64,000 bases of DNA from Streptomyces sp. NBC_00271 (GCF_036178845.1 NZ_CP108070.1:6572001-6636000); one strand, 5' to 3'; shown: positions 18,126-27,080, counted from the first letter of the stretch. Translations and numbers: made by a program. Notes: generated by a model from the letters alone, not told the origin.

Positions 18126-18881
18126 GTGCAGAAGAGCTCGCGCGTACGCAGGGCCTCTCTCATCCTCGGCAGCGCCGTCGCGCTGGTCGTCGCCTTCCCC
18201 GGCAGCGCGCTCGCCGCCCCGCCCAAGGCCCTGCCCGCCAACGCGGACGACTTGGAGAAGACCTGGCAGCCCGCGTACGACTACGACACGGACGGCTGCT
18301 ACCCCACGCCCGCCATCGGCCCCGACGGGACCATCAACGGCGGCCTCAAGCCCTCGGGTTCAGTCAGCGGCGAGTGCCACGACACCTCGGACCTCGACAA
18401 CACCAACGGCTACGCGCGCGAGAAGTGCAACAACGGCTGGTGCGTGATCCTCTACGGCCTCTACTTCGAGAAGGACCAGGCCACGATCGGCGGGCACCGC
18501 CACGACTGGGAGCACGTGGCGGTCTGGGTGCAGAACAACCAGGCCAAGTACGTCTCCACGTCCGCGCACGGCGACTTCAACGTCTACAGCGCCGACCAGG
18601 TCCTGTGGGACGGCACGCACCCCAAGATCGTCTACCACAAGGACGGTCTGAGCACCCACGACTTCCGGCTCGCGAACTCGGGCGACGAGCCGTCGGAGAA
18701 CGGCTACCACACCTGGCAGTACCCGGCCCTGGTCGGCTGGAACGGCTACCCGGCGGGTCTGCGCGACAAGCTGAGCGCCTACGACTTCGGCAGCGCCAAC
18801 TTCGGACTCAAGGACGCCAACTTCGCCGCCCACCTCACGAAGGCCATGCCGGCGGGCATCTCGTTCGACCCCAACGCCTGA
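18126..18881 (+). CDS. NPP1-family secreted protein (necrosis-inducing-protein-like)
   Basis: 251 residues from a GTG at 18126 preceded by a near-perfect AGGAGG. A signal peptide covers about residues 1-31 (basic start, hydrophobic core LILGSAVALVVAFPG, cleavage after SALA). The mature part has the hallmark NLP heptapeptide in GHRHDWEHVAVWV and the surrounding beta-sandwich pattern, with WCVILYGLYFEKDQ upstream and WQYPALVGWNGYP downstream. The His, Asp and Glu of the heptapeptide bind a metal in characterised NLPs. In plant pathogens these proteins damage plant membranes; many bacterial homologues are not toxic, so the role in this organism is open. It is followed by a long hairpin (18894-18998). 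Confidence 0.93.
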   Translation: MQKSSRVRRASLILGSAVALVVAFPGSALAAPPKALPANADDLEKTWQPAYDYDTDGCYPTPAIGPDGTINGGLKPSGSVSGECHDTSDLDNTNGYAREKCNNGWCVILYGLYFEKDQATIGGHRHDWEHVAVWVQNNQAKYVSTSAHGDFNVYSADQVLWDGTHPKIVYHKDGLSTHDFRLANSGDEPSENGYHTWQYPALVGWNGYPAGLRDKLSAYDFGSANFGLKDANFAAHLTKAMPAGISFDPNA

Positions 18882-18893
18882 CCGGTCGGGAAT

Positions 18894-18998
18894 TCCTTCT
18901 TCGTCCCCGTCACACCTCCGCCTCCGGGCGCGTCAGGGAGATGGCGCCACCCGCGTGGCCCGGTAGCGGTGCGCCAGGTGTGACAGGGACGAGAAGGA
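18894..18998. promoter_or_regulatory. Long hairpin that would sequester the next ribosome site
   Basis: Arms at 18894-18917 and 18976-18998 pair over about 22 positions, with one mismatch and one bulge (core AGGTGTGACAGGGACGA in the right arm). The right arm includes most of the AAGGAG ribosome site of the gene starting at 19008. It could act as terminator for the NPP1 gene, as a translational control element, or be a remnant of a small mobile repeat. Confidence 0.55.
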
Positions 18999-19007
18999 GA
19001 TGACGAC

Positions 19008-19304
19008 ATGGCTGTTCTGATGGTGCGTGCGACGGTGAGGCCCGAGTGCGTCGACGAACTCGAAGCGGCGCTGCGGAAGATGTTCACCGCGATCGAGGCC
19101 GCGCGGCCCGAGGGCGTGCGCTACGCCTCGTACCGGCTCCCCGACGGAGTCACCTACCTCGCGGAACTCGAGATCGCGGACGGGATCGAGAATCCGCTTT
19201 CCGCGGTCCAGGAGTTCCGTGAGTTCCAGGCGGGCCTGAAGGACTGGCTGGCCGCCCCGCCGTCCGCCGAGCGTTTCGAGGTGCGGGGCGCGTACGCCGC
19301 CTGA
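19008..19304 (+). CDS. Small ABM-like (dimeric alpha-beta barrel) protein
   Basis: 98 residues, ATG at 19008 after AGAAGGAGATGACGAC. The pattern VLMVRATVRPECVDELEAALRKMFTAIEAARPEGVRYASYRLPDGVTYLAELEI is a ferredoxin-like beta-alpha-beta half barrel typical of the antibiotic-biosynthesis-monooxygenase (ABM) superfamily. These act as small oxygenases or as ligand-binding dimers. No catalytic residues can be assigned. It stands alone, between a long hairpin that overlaps its ribosome site and a 20-bp tandem repeat just after its stop. Function unknown. Confidence 0.82.
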   Translation: MAVLMVRATVRPECVDELEAALRKMFTAIEAARPEGVRYASYRLPDGVTYLAELEIADGIENPLSAVQEFREFQAGLKDWLAAPPSAERFEVRGAYAA

Positions 19305-19337
19305 GGCCGCGCGGGTGTGCGTCCGACAAGGGGCGAC

Positions 19338-19408
19338 AGTCGACAAGAGTCGGTAAGAGCCGACAAGCGTCGGTAAGAGTCGACAGGAGTCGGTAAGAGT
19401 TGACGGGA
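19338..19408. repeat. 20-bp tandem repeat, about 3.5 copies
   Basis: The unit GTCGGTAAGAGYCGACARGM starts at 19349, 19369 and 19389, with a partial copy before. Each unit can fold as GTCGG/CCGAC, so the array is a string of small hairpins. It lies between two same-strand genes. Confidence 0.75.
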
Positions 19409-19508
19409 CTCCGGGCGCGCACCCCGTGTCGTGGCCCCCGCGCCGAGTAGGTTCCCGAGCAGGTTCGCCCCTGATCGCGTGGAAAGCAGGGGCGGGAAGG
19501 GGCCCGGT

Positions 19509-19937
19509 GTGAGTACGTCGCGTACGGCCGGCGGTGGGTACTCCGGTACGCCGCTCGCCAAGAAGATCGGCGTCAAGGCCGGGCAGCGGGTACGGCTGGT
19601 GCACCGGCCCGAGGGGTGGGAGATCCCCGGACTGCCGGAGGGGTGTGCCGTGTCCGGGGGCGACGGGGCCGCGGGAACCGATGTCGCCGTCGTCTTCCAC
19701 CGGTCCCTGGGGGAACTGGTAGCCGAGGCTCCCGCGCTGGTGGGCGGCCTCGCCGATCACGCGATGCTCTGGATCGCCTGGCCGCGCAAGGCGGCCGGGC
19801 ACCGCAGCGACATCACCGAGAACGCCCTGCGCGAGATCTTCCTGCCGCTCGGGGTGGTCGACGTGAAGGTGGCCGCGCTGGGGGAGGACTGGTCGGGACT
19901 GAAGTTCGTACGGCGCAAAGAGCTTCGTACGGCGTGA
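19509..19937 (+). CDS. DUF3052 family protein
   Basis: 142 residues from a GTG at 19509 (GAAGGGG upstream). The sequence fits the actinobacterial DUF3052 family: GYSGTPLAKKIGVKAGQRVRLV, then DVAVVFHRSLGEL, ADHAMLWIAWPRKAAG and the C-terminal VKVAALGEDWSGLKFVRRKE. No catalytic motif is recognised and the biochemical role is unknown. In streptomycetes it is usually a single-copy gene. The next gene downstream, on the same strand after about 100 bases, is a glycosyltransferase. Confidence 0.85.
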   Translation: MSTSRTAGGGYSGTPLAKKIGVKAGQRVRLVHRPEGWEIPGLPEGCAVSGGDGAAGTDVAVVFHRSLGELVAEAPALVGGLADHAMLWIAWPRKAAGHRSDITENALREIFLPLGVVDVKVAALGEDWSGLKFVRRKELRTA

Positions 19938-20039
19938 GTAAATGCGGAGAGCGCGGGGAAACGCGGCGTACGCGAGGGAGACTCCGGGTGAACGGCTAGC
20001 ATCGCGGGCAGAGTTGTCGGCCTGGGATGGAGTGGTGTC

Positions 20040-20936
20040 GTGTCGGAGGGGCCTCGGATCGCCGTTGCCGTCGTGACCATGGGGAACCGGCCCGACGAGG
20101 TCGACGCGCTGCTCGCCTCGGTGGCCAAGCAGGACGTCGCGCCCGCACGGATCGTGATCGTGGGGAACGGGTGTCCACTGCCCGAGTTCGCCGAGCGGCT
20201 GGGACTGCCCGGCGAGGTGACCGGCATCGAGGTCGACGAGAACCTCGGCTGCCCGGGCGGGCGCAACGTGGGCCTCGCCCGGCTCAGGGAGTTCGCGGAC
20301 GTGGACGTCGTCGTCGAGCTGGACGACGACGGACTGCTGGTCGACGCGGATGTGCTGCGCAAGGTGCGGGACCTGTACACCGCCGATCCGCGCCTGGGCA
20401 TCGTCGGCTTCCGCATCGCCGACGAGCACGGGGAGACCCAGCGCCGGCACGTGCCCCGGGTCGGGGCCAAGGATCCGATGCGGGGCGGTCCGGTCACCGG
20501 GTTCCTCGGCGGCGGACACGCGCTGGCCATGCCCATGCTCGCCCGGATCGGGGACTGGCCCGCCGAGTTCTTCTTCGCACACGAGGAGACGGACATGGCC
20601 TGGCGGGCCATCGACGACGGGTGGACCGTGCTCTACGAGCCCGAACTGCTGCTCCAGCACCCCAAGACCTCGCCCGCCCGGCACGCCATCTACTACCGGG
20701 TCACCGCCCGCAACCGGGTCTGGCTCACCCGTCGCAGGCTGCCCCTCCCGCTCATCCCCGTGCACCTGGGAATCTGGATGCTGCTGACGCTCGCACGGAC
20801 GCGGTCGCTCGGCGGGCTGCGGGCCTGGTTCGGCGGCTTCGCGGAAGGGCTGCGGCAGTCGGGCGGCGAGCGGCGGCCGATGCGGTGGCGGACCGTGTGG
20901 CGGCTGACGCGACTGGGACGCCCGCCCGTCATCTGA
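20040..20936 (+). CDS. Glycosyltransferase family 2 protein
   Basis: 298 residues, GTG start at 20040. GT-A fold: AVAVVTMGNRPDEVDALLASV at the start, NLGCPGGRNVGL for nucleotide-sugar binding, a DXD-type cluster VVVELDDDGLL, GGPVTGFLGGGHALAMP, and FFFAHEETDMAWRAI with the catalytic-base ED region. No membrane segment is evident except a weak hydrophobic stretch near LIPVHLGIWMLLTLA, so it is probably cytosolic or membrane-associated. Family members transfer sugars to polysaccharide, lipid or protein acceptors; the acceptor here is unknown. A strong terminator follows at 20981. Confidence 0.93.
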   Translation: MSEGPRIAVAVVTMGNRPDEVDALLASVAKQDVAPARIVIVGNGCPLPEFAERLGLPGEVTGIEVDENLGCPGGRNVGLARLREFADVDVVVELDDDGLLVDADVLRKVRDLYTADPRLGIVGFRIADEHGETQRRHVPRVGAKDPMRGGPVTGFLGGGHALAMPMLARIGDWPAEFFFAHEETDMAWRAIDDGWTVLYEPELLLQHPKTSPARHAIYYRVTARNRVWLTRRRLPLPLIPVHLGIWMLLTLARTRSLGGLRAWFGGFAEGLRQSGGERRPMRWRTVWRLTRLGRPPVI

Positions 20937-20980
20937 CGGCGGCCGACGGCCGACAGGCGGCAGGACGGCCGGGGGCGGAC

Positions 20981-21019
20981 GAGGGCCCCGGTCGCTCACC
21001 TCCGACGACCGGGGCCCTC
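20981..21019. terminator. Perfect 14-bp hairpin terminator
   Basis: GAGGGCCCCGGTCG (20981-20994) pairs exactly with 21006-21019 around an 11-base loop, 44 bases after the glycosyltransferase stop. Confidence 0.88.
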
Positions 21020-21287
21020 TCTGTCCCCGGATCCGGCCACGGCGGCGACACTCCCCCGAGTTACGCGTCGTACGCGCGCACCGTCGGGCCAGATCCGATG
21101 GAGTGATCCCATCAGCCCGCGCCAACGGATCGCTAACATGTCGCCAACGGGTTTCCATCCGGAAACCCGGAAACCGGAAGTCGGTCGGCGTGAAGTCGTC
21201 GCAAGAAGGCGCGAAGTCGCCATGGGTGTGGTCGGTACCGGTCTGAACCGGTCGGGTCGATCGCACGGAAAGGCAGTGGGGCGGGCT

Positions 21288-24200
21288 ATGCGGTACGGGC
21301 TGCGGTTCGGGCTGCTGGGGCCTCCGGTGTTGTACGACGCCGACGGCGAGGTCCGTTCGATCGGCGGCGGCAAGATGCGCGCCCTGCTGGTCGCGCTGCT
21401 CCTGGAACCGGGCCGGGTCGTCTCGGTGGACGCGCTCAAGGACGCACTGTGGGGCGGGGCGCCGCCCGCGTCCGCGCAGGCGTCGTTGCAGAACCACGTC
21501 ACCCGGCTGCGGCGGCTCCTCGACGATCCGGAGCGGCTGCGGGCCATGCCGCCCGGGTATCTCCTGCGCGTCGGCGAGGGCGAGTTGGACGTGCGCGTCT
21601 TCGAGTCCCACGTCACGGCCGCACGCGCCGCGCACGCCGGGCGCGACTGGGAGCGGGCGCTGCGCGAGGCACTGGCGGCGCTCGCGCTGTGGCGCGGCAC
21701 ACCGCTCGGCGGGGTCCCGCCCGAACTCGGCGGACACGCGCTCGTCCAGCGCCTGGAGGAGGCACGGCTGCTCGTCCTGGAGTGGCGGTACGAGGCCGAG
21801 TTGCGGCTTGCGGGGCCGGGAGCCGGGGGTGTCGGTACCGGCGGTGCGGGCGAGGGTACCGGTGGGGTCGGGCGAGTCGAGAGTGCCGGGGTCGGCTGGG
21901 TTTTCGGTGACATCGGTGATATCGGCGACCCCGGAGCCTCCGCCGACGCAAAAGCAACGGAAGCCACCGGTGCCCCCCACACCTCCAGCGCCCCCGGCAC
22001 CACCCGACTCGCCGCCCTCGCACCCGAGTTGTCCGCACTCGTCGCCGAGTACCCCCTGCGCGAGGCCTTCCACCGGCTGCTGATGCTCGTACTGCACCGC
22101 ACCGGACGTCAGGCCGAGGCCCTGGCCGTCCACCGCGACCTACGGGCCCGCCTGGTCGAGGAACTCGGTGTCGAGCCCGGGCCCGCGGTGCGCGCGGCGC
22201 ATCTGGAGATCCTGCGTGAGCGGGCGGAGGAGAGGGACGACTCCGCACACCACAGGGACGGGAACGGGGGCGCGGACGAAGACCGCGCGGAGCGGACCGC
22301 CCCGGCGGAACCGGCCCCGCCCCGGCCCGCCCAGCTCCCGCCCCCGCCCGGGCACTTCACCGGTCGTGCCGACGTACGCCGGGAACTGAACGTGGCCCTC
22401 GACACGGCCCGGCACCCCAGCCCCTCCGCTCCGGCCGTCGCCGTCATCAGCGGGATGGCCGGAGTCGGCAAGAGCGCGCTGGCGCTGCATGTGGCACACG
22501 GCCTGCGGGAACGTTTCCCCGACGGCCAGCTGTACGTCAACCTGCACGGCGCCACGCCCGGAATGACCCCCCTCACCCCCGGCCAGGCGCTCGCCGCGCT
22601 GCTGCGTGACCTCGGTGCCGAGCCGCGCCGGATCCCCGAACACCCGGACGCCGCCGCCGCGTTGCTCCGCTCGATGCTGGCTCCGACGCGCACCCTGATG
22701 GTGCTCGACGACGCCGCGCACGCCGCCCAGGTACGGCCGCTGCTGCCCGCGGGCCCGGGGTGCGCGGTGATCGTGACGAGCCGTTCACCGCTCACCGCGC
22801 TGGACGGCGTGCGGCGCTTCCCGCTCGCGCCGCTCTCGGTCGAGGACAGCGCGGCGCTGCTGCGCGCGGTGTCCGGACGGGTGGACGGCCTCGACGGTGC
22901 GCACCCCCTCGTCGAACTCACTGGCCGGCTCCCGCTCGCCCTGCGCGTGGTCGCGGCCCGTCTCGCCGCGCGCCGCGCGCTCACGCCGGACGTCCTCGCC
23001 GGTCAACTGACCGCCACCGAAGGGCGGTTGCATCATCTGGAGTACGACGACCTGAGCGTCCGCAGATCGCTGGCCGTCGCGCTCGACGCGCTGCGTGCCT
23101 CGGAGCGTGAGGCCGACCAGGACGCGGCGCTCGTGCTGCGCGGCATCGGCGCGCTCGACCTCCCCGTGTACGGGGCGCCCCTGCTCGCCCGGCTCTCCGG
23201 CGTCGCCGAGTTCCGTGCCGAGGCCGCCCTCGACCGCCTCGTCGACGTCGCGCTCCTGGAGGAGACGGCGTTCGGCCGCTACGCACCCCACGACCTCGTC
23301 CGCGACTTCGCCCGGGAGATCGCGGGCGAGACGGACGGGGAACCCGGGGGCGGGGGCGTGGACATCCACGTGTCCGAGCGGGCGTTGCGCTGGTACGCCG
23401 GTGTCGCCGCCCGCTCCCTCGAAGCGATCGTCGAGCCGGGACTCGACCGCGAGGACCGCAGCCGGCCGACCGCCGCGCAGCCGGCCGCGCACACGGTGGA
23501 CGCCGCGGCCACGCCGCCGTTCTGCACCGCCAGGGACGCCTTCGCCTGGGGCGACCTGGAACTGGAGAACGTGGTGGCGCTGGTGGAGCGGTACGCGGAC
23601 ACCTCCGCGTACGTTCCCGTGCTGGTGCGGCTGCTCAACCCCTACCTCCAGCGCAGCGGCCGCGTCCCGGAGGCGGAGGTGCTCCTGCGGGCCGCGCTGG
23701 GCGCGGCGCGGCGGCTCGGGGACGAGGCCGCGCAGGCGTACGCGCTCGGGGACCTCGCGGGGCTGCACTTCATGACGGGCCGCGCGAGCGAGGCGCTCAC
23801 GCTGAACGACGAGGCGCTGGCGATCTGGCGGCGGCTCGGGGTGCTGTCGTGGATCCGGCGCGGTCTGAACAACCGCGGCATGCTCCTCGAGGGGCTGGGC
23901 CGCCACGCCGAGTCCAGCGAGGCGCTGCTGCAGAGCCTCGAACTCTCCCGGGAACTGGGCGACCCGCACACCGAGGCCATCACCTACAGCCACCTCGGCA
24001 ATCTGTATGAGCACACGGACGCCCGGGCCGCCATCGACCACCACAAGCGCAGCCTGGCGATCGGCGACGCGATGGACGACGTGATCATCCGGCACTCCGC
24101 GCACTGCAACATCGGCTACGCCCATCTGACGCTCGGCGAACCGGCCGCCGCCGTACCGCACTTCGAGGAGAGTCTGCGCATCCTCGGCGGTCATGGCGAC

Positions 24201-24482
24201 TGGCACGGGGAGTCGCAGACGCGGCTCGGGCTGGTGCGCGCGCTGCGCGGGGTCGGGCATGTCGAACGGGCCACGCGCGAGTGCGACCTGCTGCTGTTCC
24301 GGGCCGATCAGCGCGCCGACCGGTACACCGGCGGGCTCGCCCGGCATCAACTGGGGCTGCTGCTGCACGCGCAGGGGGATGCCGGAGGGGCGTACGAGCT
24401 GTGGAAGTCGGCGCTCGCGGCGCTGGACGGGACGGACACCTCGGTGGTGGGAGCGCTGAAGGAACTCCTGGAGGAGGAGTAG
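21288..24482 (+). CDS. AfsR-type SARP regulator with NB-ARC and TPR domains
   Basis: 1064 residues from the ATG at 21288, where SARP homology begins (LRFGLLGPPVLYDADG). The frame is open upstream to 21138 but that part shows no homology. Winged helix at about 5-95 (LKDALWGGAPPASAQASLQNHV) and an activation domain that is split. A Gly/Ala/Thr-rich insert of about 75 residues (roughly 180-255, with GDIGDIGDPG) interrupts it before LRLAALAPELSALVAEYP-like sequence resumes the domain. NB-ARC follows with P-loop SGMAGVGKSALAL near residue 386 and TLMVLDDAAHA as Walker B. TPR-like helices run from about 790 to the end. It lies outside the NRPS cluster proper, so the target is unclear. Confidence 0.93.
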   Translation: MRYGLRFGLLGPPVLYDADGEVRSIGGGKMRALLVALLLEPGRVVSVDALKDALWGGAPPASAQASLQNHVTRLRRLLDDPERLRAMPPGYLLRVGEGELDVRVFESHVTAARAAHAGRDWERALREALAALALWRGTPLGGVPPELGGHALVQRLEEARLLVLEWRYEAELRLAGPGAGGVGTGGAGEGTGGVGRVESAGVGWVFGDIGDIGDPGASADAKATEATGAPHTSSAPGTTRLAALAPELSALVAEYPLREAFHRLLMLVLHRTGRQAEALAVHRDLRARLVEELGVEPGPAVRAAHLEILRERAEERDDSAHHRDGNGGADEDRAERTAPAEPAPPRPAQLPPPPGHFTGRADVRRELNVALDTARHPSPSAPAVAVISGMAGVGKSALALHVAHGLRERFPDGQLYVNLHGATPGMTPLTPGQALAALLRDLGAEPRRIPEHPDAAAALLRSMLAPTRTLMVLDDAAHAAQVRPLLPAGPGCAVIVTSRSPLTALDGVRRFPLAPLSVEDSAALLRAVSGRVDGLDGAHPLVELTGRLPLALRVVAARLAARRALTPDVLAGQLTATEGRLHHLEYDDLSVRRSLAVALDALRASEREADQDAALVLRGIGALDLPVYGAPLLARLSGVAEFRAEAALDRLVDVALLEETAFGRYAPHDLVRDFAREIAGETDGEPGGGGVDIHVSERALRWYAGVAARSLEAIVEPGLDREDRSRPTAAQPAAHTVDAAATPPFCTARDAFAWGDLELENVVALVERYADTSAYVPVLVRLLNPYLQRSGRVPEAEVLLRAALGAARRLGDEAAQAYALGDLAGLHFMTGRASEALTLNDEALAIWRRLGVLSWIRRGLNNRGMLLEGLGRHAESSEALLQSLELSRELGDPHTEAITYSHLGNLYEHTDARAAIDHHKRSLAIGDAMDDVIIRHSAHCNIGYAHLTLGEPAAAVPHFEESLRILGGHGDWHGESQTRLGLVRALRGVGHVERATRECDLLLFRADQRADRYTGGLARHQLGLLLHAQGDAGGAYELWKSALAALDGTDTSVVGALKELLEEE

Positions 24483-24532
24483 GTCACCTGGCGTAGGAGT
24501 AGGTCACCTGAGAGAGCGGGCCGCCGTCCGGG

Positions 24533-26224
24533 TCATTTCGCGTCCGCGTAGCACTCCACCACCGCCGTCGTGAACGGGAAGCGGACCGGACTCTCGCCGA
24601 ACGTCAGCCGTCCCGCCAGCTCCGCGGCCTCCCGGATCGCGGCCACGACCGCGTCCGCCTCCTCGGCCGGACAGTGCACGATCACCTCGTCGTGCTGGAA
24701 GAAGACCAGCTCGGCGGCGAGGTCCGCGCAGGTGCGCCGCAGGGCGGCGAGCAGCAGCAGCGCCCAGTCGGCGGCGCTGCCCTGGACGACGAAGTTGCGC
24801 GCGAAGCGGCCGCGGGCGCGGGAGTTGGAGGAGGCGTAGCCCGGCACCCAGCCCTGGTCTCCGAGGGCCTCGGCGGGTTCGTCCTGGGGGAGGCCCGCCT
24901 CTTCCGAGGAGGCGTCGGACGCGCCGGCCGCCGGGGGACTCGTCCGCCCCAGCCACGTCCGTACGAGTCGGCCCTCCTCGCCGGCCCGCGCCGCGTCGTC
25001 CACGTAGGCGACGGCGCGCGGGAAGCGTCTTCTCAGCGCGGCCAGGTTCTTCAGGCCGTCGCCGGACGTCTGCCCGTACACCGCGCCGAGCACCGCGAGT
25101 TTGGCCTGTGCCCGGTCGCCGGCGAAGGCCCGGTCCGACACCGACTGGTACAGGTCGCTCTCCCGGCCCGCGACCTCCATCAGGCCGGGGTCGCGCGAGA
25201 TCGCGGCCAGCACCCGCGGCTCCATCTGGTCGGCGTCGGCCACCACGAGCCGCCAGCCCGGGTCGGCGACGACGGCACGCCGGATCACCTTGGGGATCTG
25301 CAGGGCGCCACCGCCGTTGGTCACCCAGCGGCCGGTGACGGTCCCGCCGGGCAGGTACTCGGGCCGGAAGCGTCCGTCGCGCACCCAGTCCTGGAGCCAG
25401 GACCAGCCGTGCGCCACCCAGATCCGGTACAGCTTCTTGTATGCGAGCAGGGGCTTCACGGCAGGGTGCTCGATGGTCTCGATCTCCCACCGCCGAGTGG
25501 ACTTGATCTTGATCCCGGCCTGCGCGAAGGCCTTGATGACGTCGGCGGGCAGGTCGGGGCGGACGCGTCTGCCGAAGGCGGCCGACACCTCGTCCGTGAG
25601 CTCGGCGAGGCGTCTGGGCTCGCCGCCGCCCGCGTACCGCTCGCCGAGCAGTTCGTGCAGTACCTCGCGGTGGACGTCCGCGCGCCACGGCAGCCCGGTG
25701 CGGTTCATCTCGGCCGCCACCAGCATGCCCGCGGACTCGGCCGTCGTCAGCAGGTGCATGCGCTCCGGGTGCGCGGTCGTGTCGTGCCGGCGGCGCTGAT
25801 CGGCGTACACCGCCAGGAGGTCTTCCAGGGGTACGCGGACCGGGCGCGGCTCGAAGAGGGACGACTGCGAGCCGGGCTCGGCGGAGCGCTGCGGGGGATC
25901 CGGCGGTACGGGGCCGCCGCGCAGCCTCGCCAGCGCGGCGGCCGCCGACCGGGCCTCCCCGAGCCGGCCCTCGTGGCCCAGCAGCAGTGTCTCGGCGGCC
26001 TCGATGTCGTAACACCGCTCCACTCGCACCCCCGCGGCGAGCAGACGCGGATAGACCTCGGCCGTGGACCGCCAGACCCACCGGACCACGTCGGGTCGCC
26101 CCCGCACGGCCTCGACCAGGTCCGCCTCCCTGCGCACCGGCCCCGCGGGCAGCCCGTCGGGGCCGAGGGGGGCGACCTCCGCACCACCGTCCTCGGCCGG
26201 CCCGAGAGCCCACCGGTCGCTCAT
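24533..26224 (-). CDS. PolA-like bifunctional 3'-5' exonuclease/DNA polymerase
   Basis: 563 residues, much shorter than PolA (about 900), with no 5' nuclease domain. Family A polymerase motifs: motif A reads DADQMEPRVLA (usually DYSQIELR), motif B gives KLAVLGAVYGQTSGDGL, and motif C reads FFQHDEVIVHC. The catalytic aspartates of motifs A and C are present, so polymerase activity is plausible. The N-terminal exonuclease-like part is degenerate: I cannot find its DxE, DxD catalytic set. Streptomycetes carry this as a second PolA-like protein, generally annotated as bifunctional and probably used in repair. ATG at 26224. It converges with the SARP gene. Confidence 0.93.
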   Translation of the reverse strand: MSDRWALGPAEDGGAEVAPLGPDGLPAGPVRREADLVEAVRGRPDVVRWVWRSTAEVYPRLLAAGVRVERCYDIEAAETLLLGHEGRLGEARSAAAALARLRGGPVPPDPPQRSAEPGSQSSLFEPRPVRVPLEDLLAVYADQRRRHDTTAHPERMHLLTTAESAGMLVAAEMNRTGLPWRADVHREVLHELLGERYAGGGEPRRLAELTDEVSAAFGRRVRPDLPADVIKAFAQAGIKIKSTRRWEIETIEHPAVKPLLAYKKLYRIWVAHGWSWLQDWVRDGRFRPEYLPGGTVTGRWVTNGGGALQIPKVIRRAVVADPGWRLVVADADQMEPRVLAAISRDPGLMEVAGRESDLYQSVSDRAFAGDRAQAKLAVLGAVYGQTSGDGLKNLAALRRRFPRAVAYVDDAARAGEEGRLVRTWLGRTSPPAAGASDASSEEAGLPQDEPAEALGDQGWVPGYASSNSRARGRFARNFVVQGSAADWALLLLAALRRTCADLAAELVFFQHDEVIVHCPAEEADAVVAAIREAAELAGRLTFGESPVRFPFTTAVVECYADAK

Positions 26225-26271
26225 GGTTCCGAGTCTCGCAGGGGGGTCTGACAACGGCCGCGGACGCGACC

Positions 26272-27033
26272 CTACTGATCTTCTTGCTGGTCCTTCTGCT
26301 GGTCCTCCGGCTGTCCCCCCACCGCGATGATCTCCAGCACGCGCGCGAGGTAGGACTCCGCCGCTGTCTTGTCGATGCCGAGGCCGCTGAGGACGCCGTT
26401 GCCGTTCTCGTACTCCAGGAGGGCCAGGAGGATGTGTTCGGTGCCGATGTAGTTGTGGCCGAGGCGGAGGGCCTCGCGGAAGGTGAGTTCCAGGGCCTTC
26501 TTGGCGGCGGGGCCGTACGGGATGAGCTCCGGGACCTCTTCGGCCGCCGGCGGGAGCGCCGCGGTCGCGGCCTCGCGGACGGCGTCCAGGGTCACGCCCT
26601 GCGCGGTGATCGCCTTCGCGGCGAGTCCCTCGGGTTCGGAGAGGAGGCCGAGGACGAGGTGCTCGGTGAGTCCCTCCGCGTTGCCCGCGGCCTTCGCCTC
26701 GTTGTGCGCGGCCATGACCGCGTTCCGGGCTCGGGGCGTGTAGCGGCCGAAGCCCTGGCTGGGGTCGAGGTCCGACTCGGCTTTGGGGACGAAGCGCTTC
26801 TGCGCCGCCTGCCGGGTGACCCCCATGCTCTTGCCGATGTCCGTCCAGGACGCGCCCGATCGCCGGGCCTGGTCCACGAAGTGGCCGATCAGGTGGTCGG
26901 CCACGTCGCCGAGGTGGTCCGCCGCGAGCACCGCGTCCTGGAGCTGCTCGAGCGCGTCGGTGTGGACCTTCTTGATGGCCTCGATGAGGTCGTCGAGACG
27001 TACGGATGCCTTGACAGGTGGGTTCGTCGTCAT
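26272..27033 (-). CDS. Clp N-terminal domain protein with helix-turn-helix
   Basis: 253 residues. Residues about 1-90 hold a helix-turn-helix (ASWTDIGKSMGVTRQAAQKRF), so the protein can probably bind DNA. Residues about 95-235 contain two Clp-N repeats (RYTPRARNAVMAAHNEAKAAGN...LTEHLVLGLLSEPEG and IPYGPAAKKALELTFREALRLGHNYIGTEHILLALLEYENG), the substrate or adaptor-binding module of ClpA/ClpC, but no AAA+ ATPase follows. The tail is Gln/Asp-rich. Two copies of the palindrome GTCAAC-N5-GTTGAC sit immediately upstream (27036-27083), one of them 3 bp before the ATG, so autoregulation is likely. It may act as a regulator linked to Clp proteolysis; the function is not established. Confidence 0.9.
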   Translation of the reverse strand: MTTNPPVKASVRLDDLIEAIKKVHTDALEQLQDAVLAADHLGDVADHLIGHFVDQARRSGASWTDIGKSMGVTRQAAQKRFVPKAESDLDPSQGFGRYTPRARNAVMAAHNEAKAAGNAEGLTEHLVLGLLSEPEGLAAKAITAQGVTLDAVREAATAALPPAAEEVPELIPYGPAAKKALELTFREALRLGHNYIGTEHILLALLEYENGNGVLSGLGIDKTAAESYLARVLEIIAVGGQPEDQQKDQQEDQ

Positions 27034-27035
27034 GT

Positions 27036-27080
27036 GTCAACCGTAGGTTGACGGACGGGGGGTGTCAACCCGGAGTTGAC
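27036..27080. promoter_or_regulatory. Twin GTCAAC-N5-GTTGAC operators
   Basis: Site 1 (27036-27052) has arms GTCAACC/GGTTGAC. Site 2 has GTCAAC/GTTGAC at 27064-27080, extended to perfect 9-bp arms (27061-27083). Their centres are 28 bp apart. They precede the Clp-N/HTH gene and lie 80-120 bp before the divergent DUF2786 gene. Confidence 0.7.

Noticed and set aside
18933..22133. 1066-residue minus-strand frame across several genes
   Set aside because: Crosses four supported plus-strand genes and a terminator; low-complexity Pro/Arg-rich translation.
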